From Henckelia pumila (taxonomy: Eukaryota; Streptophyta; Magnoliopsida; Lamiales; Gesneriaceae): DNA of 64,000 nucleotides. This document shows positions 10,588-23,211 of the stretch, piece by piece. The notes under the pieces were generated by a model, which saw nothing but the letters and a program-made list of their open reading frames with translations, searched no databases and had not been told where the DNA came from. The stretch's first letter is position 1. The number at the start of each line of letters is the position of its first letter. The position numbers were made by a program, and so were the translations under genes. The stretch is from NCBI RefSeq assembly GCF_033568475.1, contig NC_133121.1:74606589-74670588 (forward strand), given 5' to 3'.

Positions 10588-13500
10588 ATGGGTCCTCGTC
10601 GAGTGATAAACAGAAACACACCACCAGTTATCCCTGCGACTGAGCAAGCTAGCACTGAGGTTGATCAGTTGGATGCTTCAGCGACTCCTATGGAAACCTT
10701 GCTGAAGAGGTTTCAGTCGTTCAATCCGCCATTGTTGATGGGTTCAGAAAATCCAGTTGACTGTGAGAGTTGGTTGGATGATATGGATCAGTTGTTTGAT
10801 TCCATTGACTACACAGATGACCGCCGAATCAGGTTAGTAATTCATCAGCTGCATGGTGGTGCTAAGAGCTGGTGGATCATGACAAAGAAAGCATTTGAGA
10901 GTAGAGGTACAGAGGTTACTTGGACTCTTTTTAAATCTGAGTTTTATAAGCGGTTTTTCCCTATCTCGTATCGTAAGGATAAGGGAGCAGAGTTTGCAAA
11001 TCTGAGGCAAGGGAATCTGAACATTGAAGAGTACGTGGCTAAGTTCGATAGTCTGTTGCGTTTTGCACCGCTAATTGCCGGAGATGAAGAAGCTAAGGCA
11101 GATTAATTCATCAACGGGTTGAACCCCGATGTCTTCACGTTGGTTAACACCAACAGGCCTAGCAACTTTGCGGATGCCATGAATTACGCAAAGGGAGCAG
11201 AAGCAGGCTTGTGGAGGCAAAGAGGTAATCAGGGGGCACCTCAGCAGCAGAGGGAGTATCAGAACCAACCATCTCAGTACCAGAATCAGCCACCTCAACA
11301 TCAGAACCAGCAGCAGAGGTATGAAGGTGGAAATAGTGGGGGAAACAGAAAGGATCAGTACAATGCAAGAGGTAAACAGTTCAAGAGGCAGGGGAACAGT
11401 TCGTCCAGTTCCAGTGGTTCGAAGCAATTCGGTTCAGGACCGAGTTCTGGGTCATCATCCTTGTACTGCAGCAAGTGTGGAGGAAGACACTCACCGGATC
11501 AGTGTGTGGGAGTCTTCGGCAATTGTAACACATGTCAGCAACCGGGACACTTCTCTAAAGTGTGCCCTCAACGTAATAGAGATAGAGCTCAGAGTGGGAG
11601 TTCGTCTAGACCTGCAGCTCAGCCAGAGAGGCAGTCGTCTGCAGTGCACTCTTTCCAACCCCTGCAACAGCAGAACAGACAGGGAGGTAGCTCTAGTGCA
11701 AATCAGCCTCCGAGACAGCAAGCACGAGTCTTTGCATTGACAGAGGATCAGGCTCAGGCAGCACCTGAAGATGTCATAGCAGGTAACTGTTCAATTTTCG
11801 GTCATTCTGCTCATGTCTTGATAGATACAGGTGCTTCCCATTCCTTTATCTCTGAGAAATATGTGTTATTGCATGCTTTGCCAACTGAATTTTTGCCTAC
11901 AGTAGTAGCTGTTACTTCACCTTTGGGTGGAGGAATTGTTTCTGTCCGACTAGTCAGGAACTGTGAACTTTGTTTCGAGGGGAATTTGTTAGAATTCGAC
12001 TGTATTGTGCTTGGGTTGTCAGATTTTGATTGTATTGTTGGTATAGATGCTTTGACCAAGTACAGGGCAACAGTTGATTGTTTTCTGAAAGTTGTCAGGT
12101 TCAGACCTGAAATGGCAGACGAGTGGAAATTCTTTGGTAAGGGTTCTGGATCTAGAATTCCTTTGATTTCAGTTTTATCTATGACTCGTTTGTTACAGAG
12201 AGGTGCAGAAGGATTTTTGGTTTATGCGGTTGATGTACTGAAATCTAGCCCAGCTTTGGTTGACTTACCAGTGGTTAGAGATTTTGCTGATGTGTTTCTG
12301 GAAGATGTTCCTGGATTGCCACCCATTCAAGAGGTTGAATTCAGCATTGACTTAGTGTCAGGTACTCAACCTATTTCAAAAGCTTCTTATCGTATGACAC
12401 TTGTTGAATTGAGAGAGTTGAAGGAGCAGCTTGAGGATTTGATTGCCAAGGGATACATTAGACCTAGTGTATCGCCTTGAGGTGCTCCTGTTCTATTCGT
12501 TCGGAAGAAGGATGGTTCTATGCGGCTCTGTATCGACTACCGTCAATTGAATCAGGCTACAGTTAAGAACAGGTATCCTTTACCCCGAATAGATGACTTG
12601 TTCGATCAACTGCAGGGTTCTTCTGTCTACTCTAAGATTGATCTGAGGTCAGGCTACCATCAGCTGAGAGTGCGAGAGGAAGATGTTCCTAAGACCGCAT
12701 TCAGAACGAGGTATGGTCACTTTGAGTTTATAGTCATGCCGTTCGGTTTGACTAACGCTCCAGCTGTTTTTATGGGTTTGATGAACCGTATCTTTCAGCG
12801 TTATTTAGATGAGTTCGTCATTATTTTCATCGATGATATTCTTATCTACTCGAAGAATCATACTGACCATGCAGAGCACTTGAGAATCATCTTGCAGATT
12901 TTGCGAGTTGAGCAGTTGTTTGCCAAGCTATCGAAATGCGAATTCTGGTTAGATCGAGTTGTCTTTCTCGGTCATATTATTTCTGGAGATGGGATTTCTG
13001 TCGATCCCAGCAAAATCAAAGCGGTTATGAATTGTCCTAGACCGACATCAGTACCTGAGATCCGAAGCTTTATGGGTTTAGCTGGTTATTACCATCGTTT
13101 CATCGAGGGTTTCTCGTCTATTGCCAAGCTTATTACCCAGCTGACTCAGAAGAATGCGCCTTTTGTCTGGACTACAGATTGTGAGGCTAGCTTTGTGGAT
13201 CTGAAGAGGAGACTGACCAGTGCTCCAATTCTTTCTATTCCGAAGGGTACTGGAGGTTTCACAGTGTATTGTGATGATTCTAACCGAGGTTTGGGTTGTG
13301 TTCTTATGCAGCATAAGAATGTGATAGCGTATGCATCGAGGCAGCTGAAACCGCACGAAACTCGTTATCCTATTCATGATCTTGAACTTGCAGCGATTGT
13401 ATTTGCTTTGAAGATCTGGCGTCACTATCTTTATGGTGAGTCTTTCGAGATCTTTTCTGATCATAAGAGTCTTAAGTACTTGTTTTCACAGGCAGAGCTG

Positions 13501-14568
13501 AATATGAGACAGAGAAGATGGTTAGATCTGTTGAAGGATTTCGACTGTGAGATCAAGTTTTATCCAGGGAAGTCGAATGCAGTTGCAGATTCCTTGAGCC
13601 GAAAGCTTTGTTCTTTATCTCTTTCAACTATCGGTGTTTCTCAGTTGGTCGATGATTGTTGCACTTCTGGTTTAGAGTTTGAAACAGATAGGGATACTAT
13701 CAGAGTGTTTGCTATTCAAGCCGAGCCGGAGTTGTTTGTTGCAATCAGAGAAGCACAGAAGTCTGAGCCGAGCATTCAGGTTTCAGTAGAGAAAGTTAGA
13801 ACTGGGCATCAGTCAGAATTCCAGGTTAGAGATGACGTTTTGTTTTTGAATAACCGTATTGTTGTGCCTGATATTTCGGAATTGAGACAACGTATTCTCC
13901 GAGAGGCTCATTGCAGTCGGTTTAGCATTCATCCTGGAGGTCGTAAGATGTACAATGATCTAAAGAGTCAGTTCTGGTGGAAGAGAATGAAGAGCGACAT
14001 CGCAAGGTTTGTGTCACGGTGTTTGAACTGTCAGCAAGTGAAAGCAGAGCGGAAGCGACCAGGTGGTCTATTGCACAGCTTATCTGTTCCTGATTGGAAA
14101 TGGGATCACATTTCTATGGATTTCGTCACGAAGCTACCACGATCCGTTCGAGGATGCGATGCCATTTGGTTTGTAATCGACCGATTGACGAAGTCAGTTT
14201 GCTTTATTCCTTACAGGATGACGTATCGTCATGATCAGATTGCTGAGCTTTATGTTAGCAATGTTGTGAGATTGCATGGGGTGCCGAAGTCGATCATTTC
14301 AGACAGAGACCCGAGATTCACTTCGCACTTCTGGCATAGTTTGCAAGAGGCGCTTGGTACTCGATTGCATCTGAGTACAGCTTATCATCCTCAGACAGAT
14401 GGACAGTCAGAGCGGGCTATCCAGACGTTGGAGGATATGCTGCGAGCGGTAGTGCTAGACTTTGGCACTAGTTGGCAGGATTCTTTGCCTCTTGTCGAGT
14501 TTTCTTACAACAACAGCTTCCAAGCGAGTATCGGTATGGCGCCTTTTGAGGCATTGTATGGTAAGAAA
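10588..14568 (+). pseudogene. Gypsy 1 Gag-Pol, first part, with two nonsense codons
   Basis: The frame opens at ATG 10588 (MGPRRVINRN); an upstream in-frame ATG exists at 10543. Order: Gag (METLLKRFQSFNPP near 10690), zinc knuckle CNTCQQPGHFSKVC (about 11525-11566), protease IDTGASHSF (about 11821), reverse transcriptase with [12 protein letters not shown] (FIDD at 12826-12837), RNase H ([10 protein letters not shown], then YASRQL), integrase zinc domain and core. The core keeps MDFV, SDRDPRF and QSERAIQ, the expected D, D and E. Two in-frame stops break it: TAA at 11104-11106, where relatives suggest CAA, and TGA at 12478-12480 in SPWGAP, where TGG is expected. Otherwise it stays in one frame. 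Copia B cuts it at 14568. Confidence 0.93.
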
Positions 14569-16414
14569 TGTTGGATAACGCGGCGATCAGATCAATCAGG
14601 ATTGATACCCGGTGCAGCAGAAGTTTAAAAATTTTATATGGAACGATTCCATAATGGGTATCAAAACTTAACGATTAAATTGTGTGTGTAAAAATTAAAT
14701 AACAATTATAAATTTTTACCTCCAATCTCGAAGCGAGATTATGGACACCAACAGATTGCTCTGCTCTTGTTGTATATCCCTGGAACTGATGGACGAACTG
14801 TTCTTCAATCAGGTCCACGAACGGATAATTAATCCCTCTAATAGATTGCACTAGAAAATCTATCAGAAGTTTCTACGAAGAGAATTAACGAATTTGATCC
14901 GTTAAACCAGACTGTAATTCAAAATTCACAGACTGGATTTTACCGAGCAGAGGGGGAAGGGGGGCGGCCACTACTAAGAGAAAATAACTAGGTTTTCGAA
15001 AATTTGTGACCTGTTGTTTGTAATTTCTGTACTGCAATAACTTATTTATAATGTAGGCCGCTAACAGCTTAGGGCCCATTAGTCATAAGTTCAAGCCCGA
15101 CAAGCAAAGCCCGCATGTTCAGAAATTAATATAAAATTCATCATGACTCCGATTGATAAACCGATTTCACCAATGTGCACAGAAACCATTTCTGCACCTT
15201 TTAAAGTCAAGATAAATTTTTCTGAATCCGAATTCAGTGGTTTCCAAAAATGCCCATCCCTATGTCATTTTAGGAAATCTTACTCATCTACTCATAATTA
15301 AGAAGTCCAACTTCTTTGTTCATTAAATTTAACTCTTTAAATTTAACTATCTCAACGGGGATTAAAAATTCATTACTCTGTGTGACCCTCAATGGTTCAG
15401 GGATACAGCTAGCCGTGGGCTCACAACTCCTTGTGACTCGGAACAACAATTTCCGACTTGCCCATCGAATCATGGTAAGAGCGCCTAGCAACATCGCCCC
15501 ATGATTCCCTAGGTATCACTGATAGTGCCTGCAAGAACCAATAGATTTTGGTTAGCGTACAGTACGGTCCCTTCATCCATATATCCCGATCGAATCAACA
15601 ACCATTGGTATATCGAGAGTCGTTCGAGATTCGATAACTATGCAATACATCTTGAAGATCAAATAGTGACATCGCATGTGCTACTAAGAAACCATTTCTT
15701 AAAACACATCATGTACTCTGGCTAGAGATTCGTCACACTAATATCTCCTCAGATCGCATAGGATATCCACACTCGCAAGTATGTGGTGAATCCTTGACAA
15801 CAAAGCATCGACTCCTATATATGTTGTAACTGTACCCAATCCCGACACCTGATGACCCCAATAGAGTCAGTAAACGAGTCAAAGAACAGTACTAGAATAT
15901 AGAGTCTCAATGATGTTTCAAGTAGTAAGGACTAATGGTGTACAATTAAAACCGCGGACTTTATCCACTCGATAAGTGATAACCACTTGGAAAGTCCGGA
16001 TAGGGTAGTTCGATCATTCATCATATGAATATCCATTTGCATGCTTCGAACATCTCTATGTTCCTTACCAATGAAACGTGGTACTCTGCATCGCAAATGC
16101 TAGTCTCAAACTCGAGCGATCCTTATCCTTATTATCGGACGACTCAATCGACTAGGAATAGTTTAGAATATACAGTGACTATAAGATGTGTTTCATGATA
16201 GACATCCCCATGTTCTACCACATCTTACATACACTATAGTATATTCAAGGTCTTTATCAAAACAACAATAGTATATCACAATATAACAGTATGAAGAAAG
16301 ATAAAGTCATTGCCATTAATAAAAGTGTAAATTATATTAAACAAAAGATTGTTTATACAAAGAGTCATCAAAGCCCTTAGCCACAAGTTGGCTCACCGGG
16401 CACCTACTCTTTCA
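14569..16414 (-). repeat. Copia B 3' LTR
   Basis: 1846 bp, TGTTGG to TTTCA on the plus strand. A polypurine tract (AAGTGGGAGAT on the minus strand) touches its right end. The left junction is in the gypsy 1 integrase, after AGAAA. Confidence 0.95.
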
Positions 16415-16425
16415 ATCTCCCACTT
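16415..16425 (-). promoter_or_regulatory. Copia B polypurine tract
   Basis: The minus strand reads AAGTGGGAGAT directly before the 3' LTR, the plus-strand DNA priming site. The same tract precedes the copia C 3' LTR. Confidence 0.9.
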
Positions 16426-16428
16426 GCC

Positions 16429-17418
16429 CTAAAGCCAACTAGTCATATTACGTAGACCCATTGCTTCGCGATGTTTGTCAAATAATGGTCCTGACAAGGG
16501 CTTAGTAAGTGGATCAGCGATATTGTCTGCAGAGGCCACTCTTTCGACAGTGATGTCTCCTCTTTCCACAATCTCCCGGATGATGTGGTATTTCCTCAGT
16601 ACGTGTTTGGATCTTTGATGAGACCTTGGTTCCTTTGCCTGAGCAACGGCACCTATGTTGTCACAGTACACCGGGACTGGACCAACAACTTCAGGAATGA
16701 CGCCCAACTCTTGGACGAAATTCCTCATCCAAACGGCCTCTTTAGCAGCAGCTGATGGTGCAATGTATTCTGTCTCAGTGGTGGAATCCGCTGTGGTGTC
16801 CTGCTTGGAACTCTTCCAAGAGACAGCACCGCCATTGAGCATGAACACAAATCCAGAGGTTGACTTCGAGTCATCCACGTCACTTTGGAAGCTAGAGTCG
16901 GTATAGCATTCCAATTTTAGTTCTCTTCCTCCATATACCATGAACATATTCTTAGTCCTTCGTAAGTACTTAAGAATGTCCTTCACGGCTTTCCAATGCA
17001 TTTGACCGGGATTAGCTTGATATCTGCTCGTGACACTCAGAGCAAATGCTACATCCGGTCTGGTAGATATCATCCCATACATGATACTACCTATGGCTGA
17101 CGCATATGGTACATGTGTCATTTTCTCTATCTCTTCATCCGTCTTGGGACACATAGACTTGGATAGAGAAAATCCATGACACATGGGTAGATGTCCTCTC
17201 TTGGACCCATCCATTGATAACCATTTCAATATGGTGTCGATGTAGGTTGATTGAGTGAGTCCTATCATTCTCTTAGATCTATCTCTATAGATCTGTATCC
17301 CTAGAATATAGGATGCCTCACCCAAATCCTTCATCGAGAATCTACCTGATAACCATATCTTTGTTGACTGCAACATCCCTACGTCATTCCCAATGAGTAG
17401 GATGTCATCAACATAAAG
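16429..17418 (-). pseudogene. Copia B Pol, C-terminal part (reverse transcriptase end and RNase H)
   Basis: The 3' part of the copia B polyprotein, cut off by copia C. It is open from the junction to its stop and contains WLSGRFSMKDLGEASYILG of the reverse transcriptase. RNase H follows, with CYTDSSFQSDVDDSKSTSG, TTETEYIA and the C-terminal ADNIADPLTKPLSG. The last codons of the YVDD active site lie at the right end, at the junction. It aligns closely with the copia C C-terminus, with a few substitutions such as TTETEYIAPS for TTEAEYIAAS. Confidence 0.93.
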
Positions 17419-19282
17419 TGTTGGAAAAAACTGGCGGTCAGATCAATCACGATTGATACCCGGTGCAGCGGAAGTTTAAAATTTTTATCATGAAACAATT
17501 CCATGGTGTGGGTATCAACCATTCAACGATTAAATTATTGTGTGTGTAAAATTCAAATAACAATTAATTAAATTTTACCTTCAATCTCGAAGCGAGATTA
17601 ATGGACACCAACAGAATTAATCTGCTCTTGTTGTCTCTCCCAGGAACCGATGAACTCCTTCAATCAGGTCCACGAATAGGGTTTAAATCCCTCTGATAGA
17701 TTGCACTAGAAAATCTATCAGAAGTTTTCTGCGAAGAGATTAAACGAATCTGATTCGTTATTCCTGACTGCAATTAAAAATCACTGACCGGAAATTCTCT
17801 GACAGAGCAAGGAGGGGTGGCCGAATTGTGAGAGTGAAAGGGGCTAGGGTTTCGAAAATTCTGCTCTCAAAATAATGACCTGTTATGTCTAATTTCTGTA
17901 CTGCAATAACTTATTTATAATGCAGGCCACTAACACCTTAGGGCCCATTAGTCATAAGCTAGGGCCCGACAAGCAAAGCCCGCTCGTTCAGAAATTAATA
18001 TAAAATTCATCGTGACTCCTATTGATAAACCGATTTTACCAATGTGCACAGAAACCATTTCTGCACATTTTAAAGTCAAAATAAATTTTCCTGAATCCGA
18101 ATTCAGTGGTTTCCTAAAATGTCCATCCCTATGTCATTTTAGGAAATCCTACTCCCTTACTCTTATTTAAGAAGTCCAACTCCTTAGTTCATTAAATTTA
18201 ACTCTTTAAATTTAACTATCTCAACGGGGATTAAAACTCCATTACACTGTGTGACGCTCAATGGTTCAGGGATACAGCTAGCCGTGGGCTCACAACTCCT
18301 TGTGACTCGGAACAACAATTTCCGACTTGCCCAACGAATCATGGTAAAGCGCCTAGCAACATCGCCCCATGATTCCCTAGGTATCACTGATAGTGCCTAC
18401 AAGAACCAGTAGATTTTGGTTAGCGTACAGTACGGTCCCTTCATCCATATATCCCGATCGAATCAACAACCATTGGTATATCGAGAGTTGCTCAAGATTC
18501 GATAACTATGCAATGCATCTTGAAGATCAAATTAGTGACATCGAATGTGCTACTAAGAAACCATTTCTTAAATCACATCAAGTACTCTGGCCAGAGATTT
18601 GTCACACTAATATCTCCTCAGATCGCATAGGATATCCACACTCGCAAGTATGTGGTGAATCCTTGACAACAATGCATTGACTCCTATATGTGTCGTAACT
18701 GTACCCAATCTCGACACCTGATGACCCCCAAAGAGTCGGTAAACGAGTCAAAGCACAGCACTAGCATATAGAGTCTCCATGATGTTTCAAGTCGTAAGGA
18801 CTAATGGTGTACAACCAAAACCGCGGACTTTATCCACTCGATAAGTGATAACCACTTGGAAAGTCCGGATAGGGTAGTTCGATTATTCATCCTATGAATA
18901 TCCATTTGCATGCTTCGAACATCTCCATGTTCCCTACCAATGAAACGTGGTACTCCGCATCGCAAATGCTAGTCTCAAACTCGAGCGATCCTTATCCTTA
19001 TTATCGGACGGCTCAATCGACTAGGAACGGTTTTTAGAATATACAGTGACTATAAGATGTATTTCATGATAGACATCTCCATGTTCTACCACATCTTACA
19101 TACACTATAGTATATTCAAGGTCTTTATCAAAACAACAATAGTATATCACAATATAACAATATGAAGTAATATAAAGTCATTGCCATAAAAGTGTAAATA
19201 ATATTAAACAAAAGATTGTTTATACAAAGAGTCATCAAAGCCCATAGCCACACAGTTGGCTCACTGGGCACCCACTCTTACA
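17419..19282 (-). repeat. Copia C 3' LTR
   Basis: 1864 bp, TGTTGG to CTTACA on the plus strand. The adjoining minus-strand AAGTGGGAGAT (19283-19293) is the polypurine tract. Confidence 0.96.
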
Positions 19283-19296
19283 ATCTCCCACTTGCC

Positions 19297-22200
19297 CTAT
19301 AGCCAACTAGTCATACTACGTAGACCCATTGCTTCGCGATGTTTGTCAAACAATGGTCCTGGCAAGGGCTTAGTAAGCGGATCAGCGATATTGTCTGCAG
19401 AGGCCACTCGTTCGACAATGATGTCTCCTCTTTCCACAATCTCCCGGATTATGTGGTATTTCCTCAGTACGTGTTTGGATCTTTGATGAGACCTTGGTTC
19501 CTTTGCTTGAGCAACGGCACCCGTGTTGTCACAGTACACCGGGACTGGACCAACAAATTCAGGAATAACGCCCAACTCTTGGACGAACTTCCTCATCCAA
19601 ACGGCCTCTTTAGCAGCAGCTGATGCTGCAATGTATTCAGCCTCAGTGGTGGAATCCGCTGTGGTGTCCTGCTTGGAACTCTTCCAAGAGACAGCACCGC
19701 CATTGAGCATGAACACAAATCCAGAGGTTGACTTCGAGTCATCCACATCACTTTGGAAGCTAGAGTCGGTATAGCCTTCCAATTTGAGATCTCGTCCTCC
19801 ATACACCATGAACATATTCTTAGTCCTTCGCAAGTACTTAAGAATGTCCTTCACGGCTTTCCAATGCATTTGACCAGGATTAGACTGATATCTGCTCGTG
19901 ACACTCAGAGCAAATGCTACATCCGGTCTGGTAGATATCATCCCATACATGATACTACCTATAGCTGACGCATATGGTACATGTGTCATATTCTCTATCT
20001 CTGCATCAGTCTTGGGACACATAGACTTGGATAGAGAAACTCCATGACATATGGGTAGATGTCCTCTTTTGGACCCATCCATTGAAAACCGTTTCAATAT
20101 GGTATCGATGTAGGTTGATTGAGTGAGTCCTATCATTCTCTTAGACCTATCTCTATAGATCTGTATCCCAAGAATGTAGGATGCCTCTCCCAAATCCTTC
20201 ATCGAAAATCTACCTGATAACCATATCTTTGTTGACTGCAACATCCCTACATCATTCCCAATGAGTAGGATGTCATCAACATAAAGTACTAAGAATGTCA
20301 CCGCATCCTTAACTACTTTCTTGTACACGCAAGGTTCCTCCGGGTTCTTGATGAAACCAAAATCTTTTATTGTTTCATCAAATTTCTGGTTCCAACTTCT
20401 TGATGCTTGTTTTAGACCATAAATTGATCTCTGAAGCTTGCATACCTTATGCTCGCTTCCCATGGATGTGTACCCCTCAGGCTGCTTCATATAGATTTCT
20501 TCCTTAATGTCTCCATTAAGAAAAGAAGTCTTCACATCCATTTGCCATATCTCATAGTCATACCATGCAGCTATGGCAATCAGGATTCTTATGGACTTGA
20601 ACATTGCAACTGGTGAAAAGGTTTCATCATAGTCAACTCCTTGCCTTTGAGTATAACCTTTCGCCACCAATCGCGCCTTGTAGGTCAATACCTTACCATC
20701 AGGCCCAAGCTTTCTCTTGTAGATCCATTTACACCCTATTGGAAAAATTCCATCGGGAGGATCTACTAAAGACCAAACTTGGTTTGTATGCATCGAATCC
20801 AATTCTGACTGCATAGCTTCAAGCCATAAATTCGAATCCGCATCAGAAATTGCTTCCTTGAAGTTTCTTGGATCACATCCAATGTCGGGTTCATCTTGAT
20901 CCCCTTCAAGAAGAAGACCATATCGAACTGGAGGTCTAGAAGTCCTTTCGGATCTTCTAGGTGCAGGCGTGTCCAGCAATGGTTCCTGAGGTGTAGGATC
21001 GTTATTTTGTATTTCGGGTTCTTCTCGAACTTCTTCGAGTTCCATCATCTCGCCTTTCTTATCCAATAAGAACTCCTTCTCCAAGAAGGTGGCATTCCTA
21101 GAAACAAACACCTTTGTTTCAGCAGGATAATAGAAATAATATCCGATTGAATTCTTCGGATACCCTACAAAATAACATAAGCTGGATCGACTATCCAACT
21201 TATCTCCCACTGTCCGCTTCACGTAAGCAGGACATCCCCAAATCCTCAAGTACGAATACTTAGGAGCTTTGCCATTCCATAACTCGTATGGTGTTTTGTC
21301 CACTGCTTTAGTGTGGACGTTGTTCAACAACAATACCGCCGTTTCAAGCGCATAGCCCCAAAACGAAGGTGGAAGCTCAGTGAAGCTCATCATAGATCGA
21401 ACCATGTCCAACAAAGTTCGATTACGACGCTCCGATACACCATTAAGCTGTGGTGTCATAGGAGGAGTCCACTGAGAGAGAATCCCATTCTCTTTCAGAT
21501 AGTCCAAAAACTCGGTACTCAAGTATTCTCCACCTCGATCCGATCGAAGTGCTTTAATACTTTTACCTAGCTTGTTTTCTACTTCAGCCTTGAATTCTTT
21601 GAACTTTTCAAATGCTTCAGACTTATATTTCATTAAATATAAATACCCATACCTTGAATAATCATCAGTAAAGGTAATGAAGTAGGTGTGGCCATGTTGA
21701 GTCCCTACTCTAAATGGACCACAAACATATGTATGGATCAAATCCAACAGATTCTGACTACGCTCAGGTTTCCCCTTAAAAGGAGATTTAGTCATTTTTC
21801 CTTTTAGGCAGGATTCACAAGTAGGTAGAGAGTTGATATCAGACATATCAAACATGCCCTCTCCCACTAGCTTGTTCATCCTCCTTGAGGAAATATGACC
21901 TAGCCTAGCATGCCAAAGGTTTGCCGGGTTTTGACTATCGATTTTCCTTTTGTTTGTTGTCGCCGGTTTATCAACATAATTCACTGGAACGTCTTTTAGT
22001 TTTAAGTTGTATAGATCGTTTTCAAGTTGTCCATTTCCAATTAAACATTCATTCTTGTAAATATTGCAAATCCCATTCACAAAATTGCAAGAATAACCAT
22101 CTCTATCAAGCATAGAAATAGAAATAATGTTTTTAATTAAATCTGGCACAAATAAAACATCTCTTAACAATAATTTAAAACCGTTCTGCAAAGTCAAACA

Positions 22201-23211
22201 AACATCTCCAATGGCCGTAGCTTCAACTCTGGAACCATTCCCGAGCCTCAGCTGGGTCTCACCCATTCTAAGCCTGCGACTTCTTGTCATCACCTGCAAA
22301 TCATTGCAAATGTGAGATCCACATCCGGTATCCAATACCCAAGAAGTTGTATTAAGTGACATGTTTATTTCAATATAGAACATACCCTTTGCAGTTCCCA
22401 ACTGCTCAAGATATTCCTTGCAGTTGCGCTTCCAATGACCCGGCTTCTTGCAGTAATGGCAAACATCCTTGGATTTTCCATTGTTTGAAGCCTTTGTCTT
22501 TTGCTTCTTCTCGGGCTCGACTTTCTTGGGTGGGGTAGAACGTTTCTTGCCCTTCATACTTGGCCCCTTCTTAGCAGAAGATGAGGAGCCCACCAAGAAA
22601 GCTGGCTTATCCTTCTTAAGTGTGGATTCATATGTAACGAGCATATTGACCATCTCTTCTAGGGTGGCCTCTATCTTGTTCATATTAAAATTTATCACAA
22701 ATCCATCAAATGAAGAAGGAAGAGACAGAAGCAATAAATCCACATTGAGTTCATGCTCCAACACCAAATCTAGGGTCGCCAACTTCTGTATGAGCCAAAT
22801 TACTCGTACCCCATGATCACGGACCGAAGTCCCTTCACGCATGCGGCACGTCATCAACTCCTTAACAGTAGCGAACCTTTCAGCCCTCGACTGAGCCCCA
22901 AAAAGTTCCTTGAGTTGCGCATGAATGTCAGCAGCATTCACCGTGTCCTCAAATCGCCTCTGGAGTTCATCAGACATCGAGGCTTGCATATAGCATTTGG
23001 TCTTGATGTCATGGTCACACCATGCATCAAGTTTGGCCAATTCCTCCGGACTTATGTCAGCTGGTGCTTCCTTCGGAGGTGCTTTCTCTAACACGTAGAG
23101 CATTTTCTCCGAAGTTAAGACAATCTTCAACTTCCGGAACCATTCCGTATAGTTGGCGCCAGTCAACTTGTTTTGTTCGAGGATCGAGAATAATGGATTT
23201 CGCGAATTCAT
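19297..23211 (-). CDS. Copia C Gag-Pol polyprotein, full length
   Basis: A 1304-residue Ty1/copia polyprotein in one frame. Gag is residues about 1-250 and the zinc knuckle CHYCKKPGHWKRNC is 251-264. The protease has VLDTGCGSH (D294). The integrase zinc region LWHARLGHIS...CESC is followed by its core with RSDRGGEY and NGVSERRNRT. Reverse transcriptase has LVLYVDDILLI (YVDD 977-980). RNase H has GYTDSSFQSD and TTEAEYIAAS, ending PLTKPLPG. One key residue is wrong: the first integrase catalytic aspartate, HTDVCGP in copia A and B, is HTYVCGP here (residue 495, codon 21727-21729). From family knowledge the integrase should be inactive, so insertion was either helped in trans or preceded the mutation. 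Transcription should start in the right-hand LTR. I chose the start because copia A and B share it. Confidence 0.95.
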   Translation of the reverse strand: MNSRNPLFSILEQNKLTGANYTEWFRKLKIVLTSEKMLYVLEKAPPKEAPADISPEELAKLDAWCDHDIKTKCYMQASMSDELQRRFEDTVNAADIHAQLKELFGAQSRAERFATVKELMTCRMREGTSVRDHGVRVIWLIQKLATLDLVLEHELNVDLLLLSLPSSFDGFVINFNMNKIEATLEEMVNMLVTYESTLKKDKPAFLVGSSSSAKKGPSMKGKKRSTPPKKVEPEKKQKTKASNNGKSKDVCHYCKKPGHWKRNCKEYLEQLGTAKGMFYIEINMSLNTTSWVLDTGCGSHICNDLQVMTRSRRLRMGETQLRLGNGSRVEATAIGDVCLTLQNGFKLLLRDVLFVPDLIKNIISISMLDRDGYSCNFVNGICNIYKNECLIGNGQLENDLYNLKLKDVPVNYVDKPATTNKRKIDSQNPANLWHARLGHISSRRMNKLVGEGMFDMSDINSLPTCESCLKGKMTKSPFKGKPERSQNLLDLIHTYVCGPFRVGTQHGHTYFITFTDDYSRYGYLYLMKYKSEAFEKFKEFKAEVENKLGKSIKALRSDRGGEYLSTEFLDYLKENGILSQWTPPMTPQLNGVSERRNRTLLDMVRSMMSFTELPPSFWGYALETAVLLLNNVHTKAVDKTPYELWNGKAPKYSYLRIWGCPAYVKRTVGDKLDSRSSLCYFVGYPKNSIGYYFYYPAETKVFVSRNATFLEKEFLLDKKGEMMELEEVREEPEIQNNDPTPQEPLLDTPAPRRSERTSRPPVRYGLLLEGDQDEPDIGCDPRNFKEAISDADSNLWLEAMQSELDSMHTNQVWSLVDPPDGIFPIGCKWIYKRKLGPDGKVLTYKARLVAKGYTQRQGVDYDETFSPVAMFKSIRILIAIAAWYDYEIWQMDVKTSFLNGDIKEEIYMKQPEGYTSMGSEHKVCKLQRSIYGLKQASRSWNQKFDETIKDFGFIKNPEEPCVYKKVVKDAVTFLVLYVDDILLIGNDVGMLQSTKIWLSGRFSMKDLGEASYILGIQIYRDRSKRMIGLTQSTYIDTILKRFSMDGSKRGHLPICHGVSLSKSMCPKTDAEIENMTHVPYASAIGSIMYGMISTRPDVAFALSVTSRYQSNPGQMHWKAVKDILKYLRRTKNMFMVYGGRDLKLEGYTDSSFQSDVDDSKSTSGFVFMLNGGAVSWKSSKQDTTADSTTEAEYIAASAAAKEAVWMRKFVQELGVIPEFVGPVPVYCDNTGAVAQAKEPRSHQRSKHVLRKYHIIREIVERGDIIVERVASADNIADPLTKPLPGPLFDKHREAMGLRSMTSWL

